Both the position numbers and the translations under genes were made by a program. Positions 63,839 through 64,000 of a DNA stretch of 64,000 nucleotides are shown piece after piece. Where the stretch lies: positions 114,874 to 178,873 of the forward strand of contig JAJFII010000104.1 in NCBI GenBank assembly GCA_021775095.1, given 5' to 3'. The notes under the pieces are model-generated. The model ran no database searches and had not been told where the DNA came from. It saw only the letters and a list, made by a program, of their open reading frames with translations. Numbering within the stretch: position 1 is the stretch's first letter; each line of letters opens with the position of its first letter. The stretch is from Rhodospirillales bacterium. GTDB lineage: Bacteria; Pseudomonadota; Alphaproteobacteria; Rhodospirillales; Casp-alpha2.

Positions 63839-64000
63839 ATGACGCGGTTTATATTTATCACCGGCGGCGTGGTTTCCTCTCTCGGTAAAGGCCTCGCATC
63901 TGCGGCTTTGGCAGCATTGTTGCAAGCCCGTGGATTTAAGGTTCGCCTGCGGAAGCTCGACCCCTATATCAACGTTGATCCCGGCACCCCGCTGTCGAAT
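63839..64000 (+). CDS. pyrG: CTP synthase (N-terminal part, cut by the window end)
   Basis: Only 54 codons are present. The N-terminus [20 protein letters not shown] is diagnostic of PyrG, with the P-loop [10 protein letters not shown] and [17 protein letters not shown]. PyrG makes CTP from UTP with glutamine. The final four residues (PLSN after DPGT) do not match the almost invariant MSPxQHGE, which may mean a contig-end error or true divergence. Confidence 0.93.
   Translation, partial: MTRFIFITGGVVSSLGKGLASAALAALLQARGFKVRLRKLDPYINVDPGTPLSN

Noticed and set aside
1..64000. tRNA, rRNA, CRISPR arrays, prophage or intact insertion sequences
   Set aside because: Reading the intergenic regions gave no cloverleaf, no regular repeat-spacer array, no phage genes and no transposase. 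Very small or diverged RNAs could still be missed without a covariance search.

Overview
The window reads as chromosome of a Gram-negative alphaproteobacterium, most like a marine Rhodospirillales-type lineage. This rests on gene order (proS-lolC-lolD-dnaE; rpsB-tsf-pyrH-frr-uppS-cdsA-dxr-rseP-bamA-skp-lpxD-fabZ-lpxA-lpxI-lpxB; ppiD-trpE and trpG-D-C-moaC-moeA-lexA; tpiA, secG-pyrG), on an alphaproteobacterial SOS box (GTTC-N7-GTTC) before lexA, and on LpxI rather than LpxH. The species cannot be named from the sequence alone. No rRNA, tRNA, CRISPR array or intact insertion sequence was seen.

Layout. 1-808: a small membrane protein (DUF1467) coupled to 3-methyladenine glycosylase I. 859-3742: accessory genes, namely an orphan receiver protein and a two-gene oxygenase pair that matches TmpA/TmpB, which turn 2-trimethylaminoethylphosphonate into glycine betaine and phosphate. 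3927-11665: proS, the lipoprotein exporter lolC-lolD, dnaE and a DUF1853 gene. 11894-26137: one long plus-strand block for translation, nucleotide and undecaprenyl/phospholipid/isoprenoid precursors, outer-membrane assembly and lipid A synthesis, closed by a bidirectional terminator. 26188-36385: gltA, gltX, comEC, lexA, moeA, moaC, trpC, trpD, trpG.

36386-55020 is an accessory island lying between trpG and trpE, which are adjacent in many relatives. It holds a copper exporter with its CueR regulator, a second receiver protein, a catabolic group (YCII, FAH-family, RutE-like reductase, OsmC), a GntR regulator divergent from a TRAP transporter, an SMP-30/TauD/alpha-beta-hydrolase operon, two drug/metabolite or MFS transporters, an ankyrin protein, a YibQ-like deacetylase and RidA. 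55021-59491 returns to core genes (trpE, ppiD, tpiA). 59539-63205 is a second accessory insert (FAH-family, unknown ion-transporter-like membrane protein, GlcG/HbpS-like protein, TauD-family oxygenase) before secG and a truncated pyrG at the window edge.

The most interesting points are: the tmpAB pair; the island that splits trpE from trpG and leaves trpG with its own candidate promoter; a perfect 14-bp hairpin at the dctP/dctQ junction; an alpha/beta-hydrolase lacking its catalytic Ser and His inside an oxygenase operon; and the uncharacterised TauD/HbpS/membrane-protein cluster between tpiA and secG.
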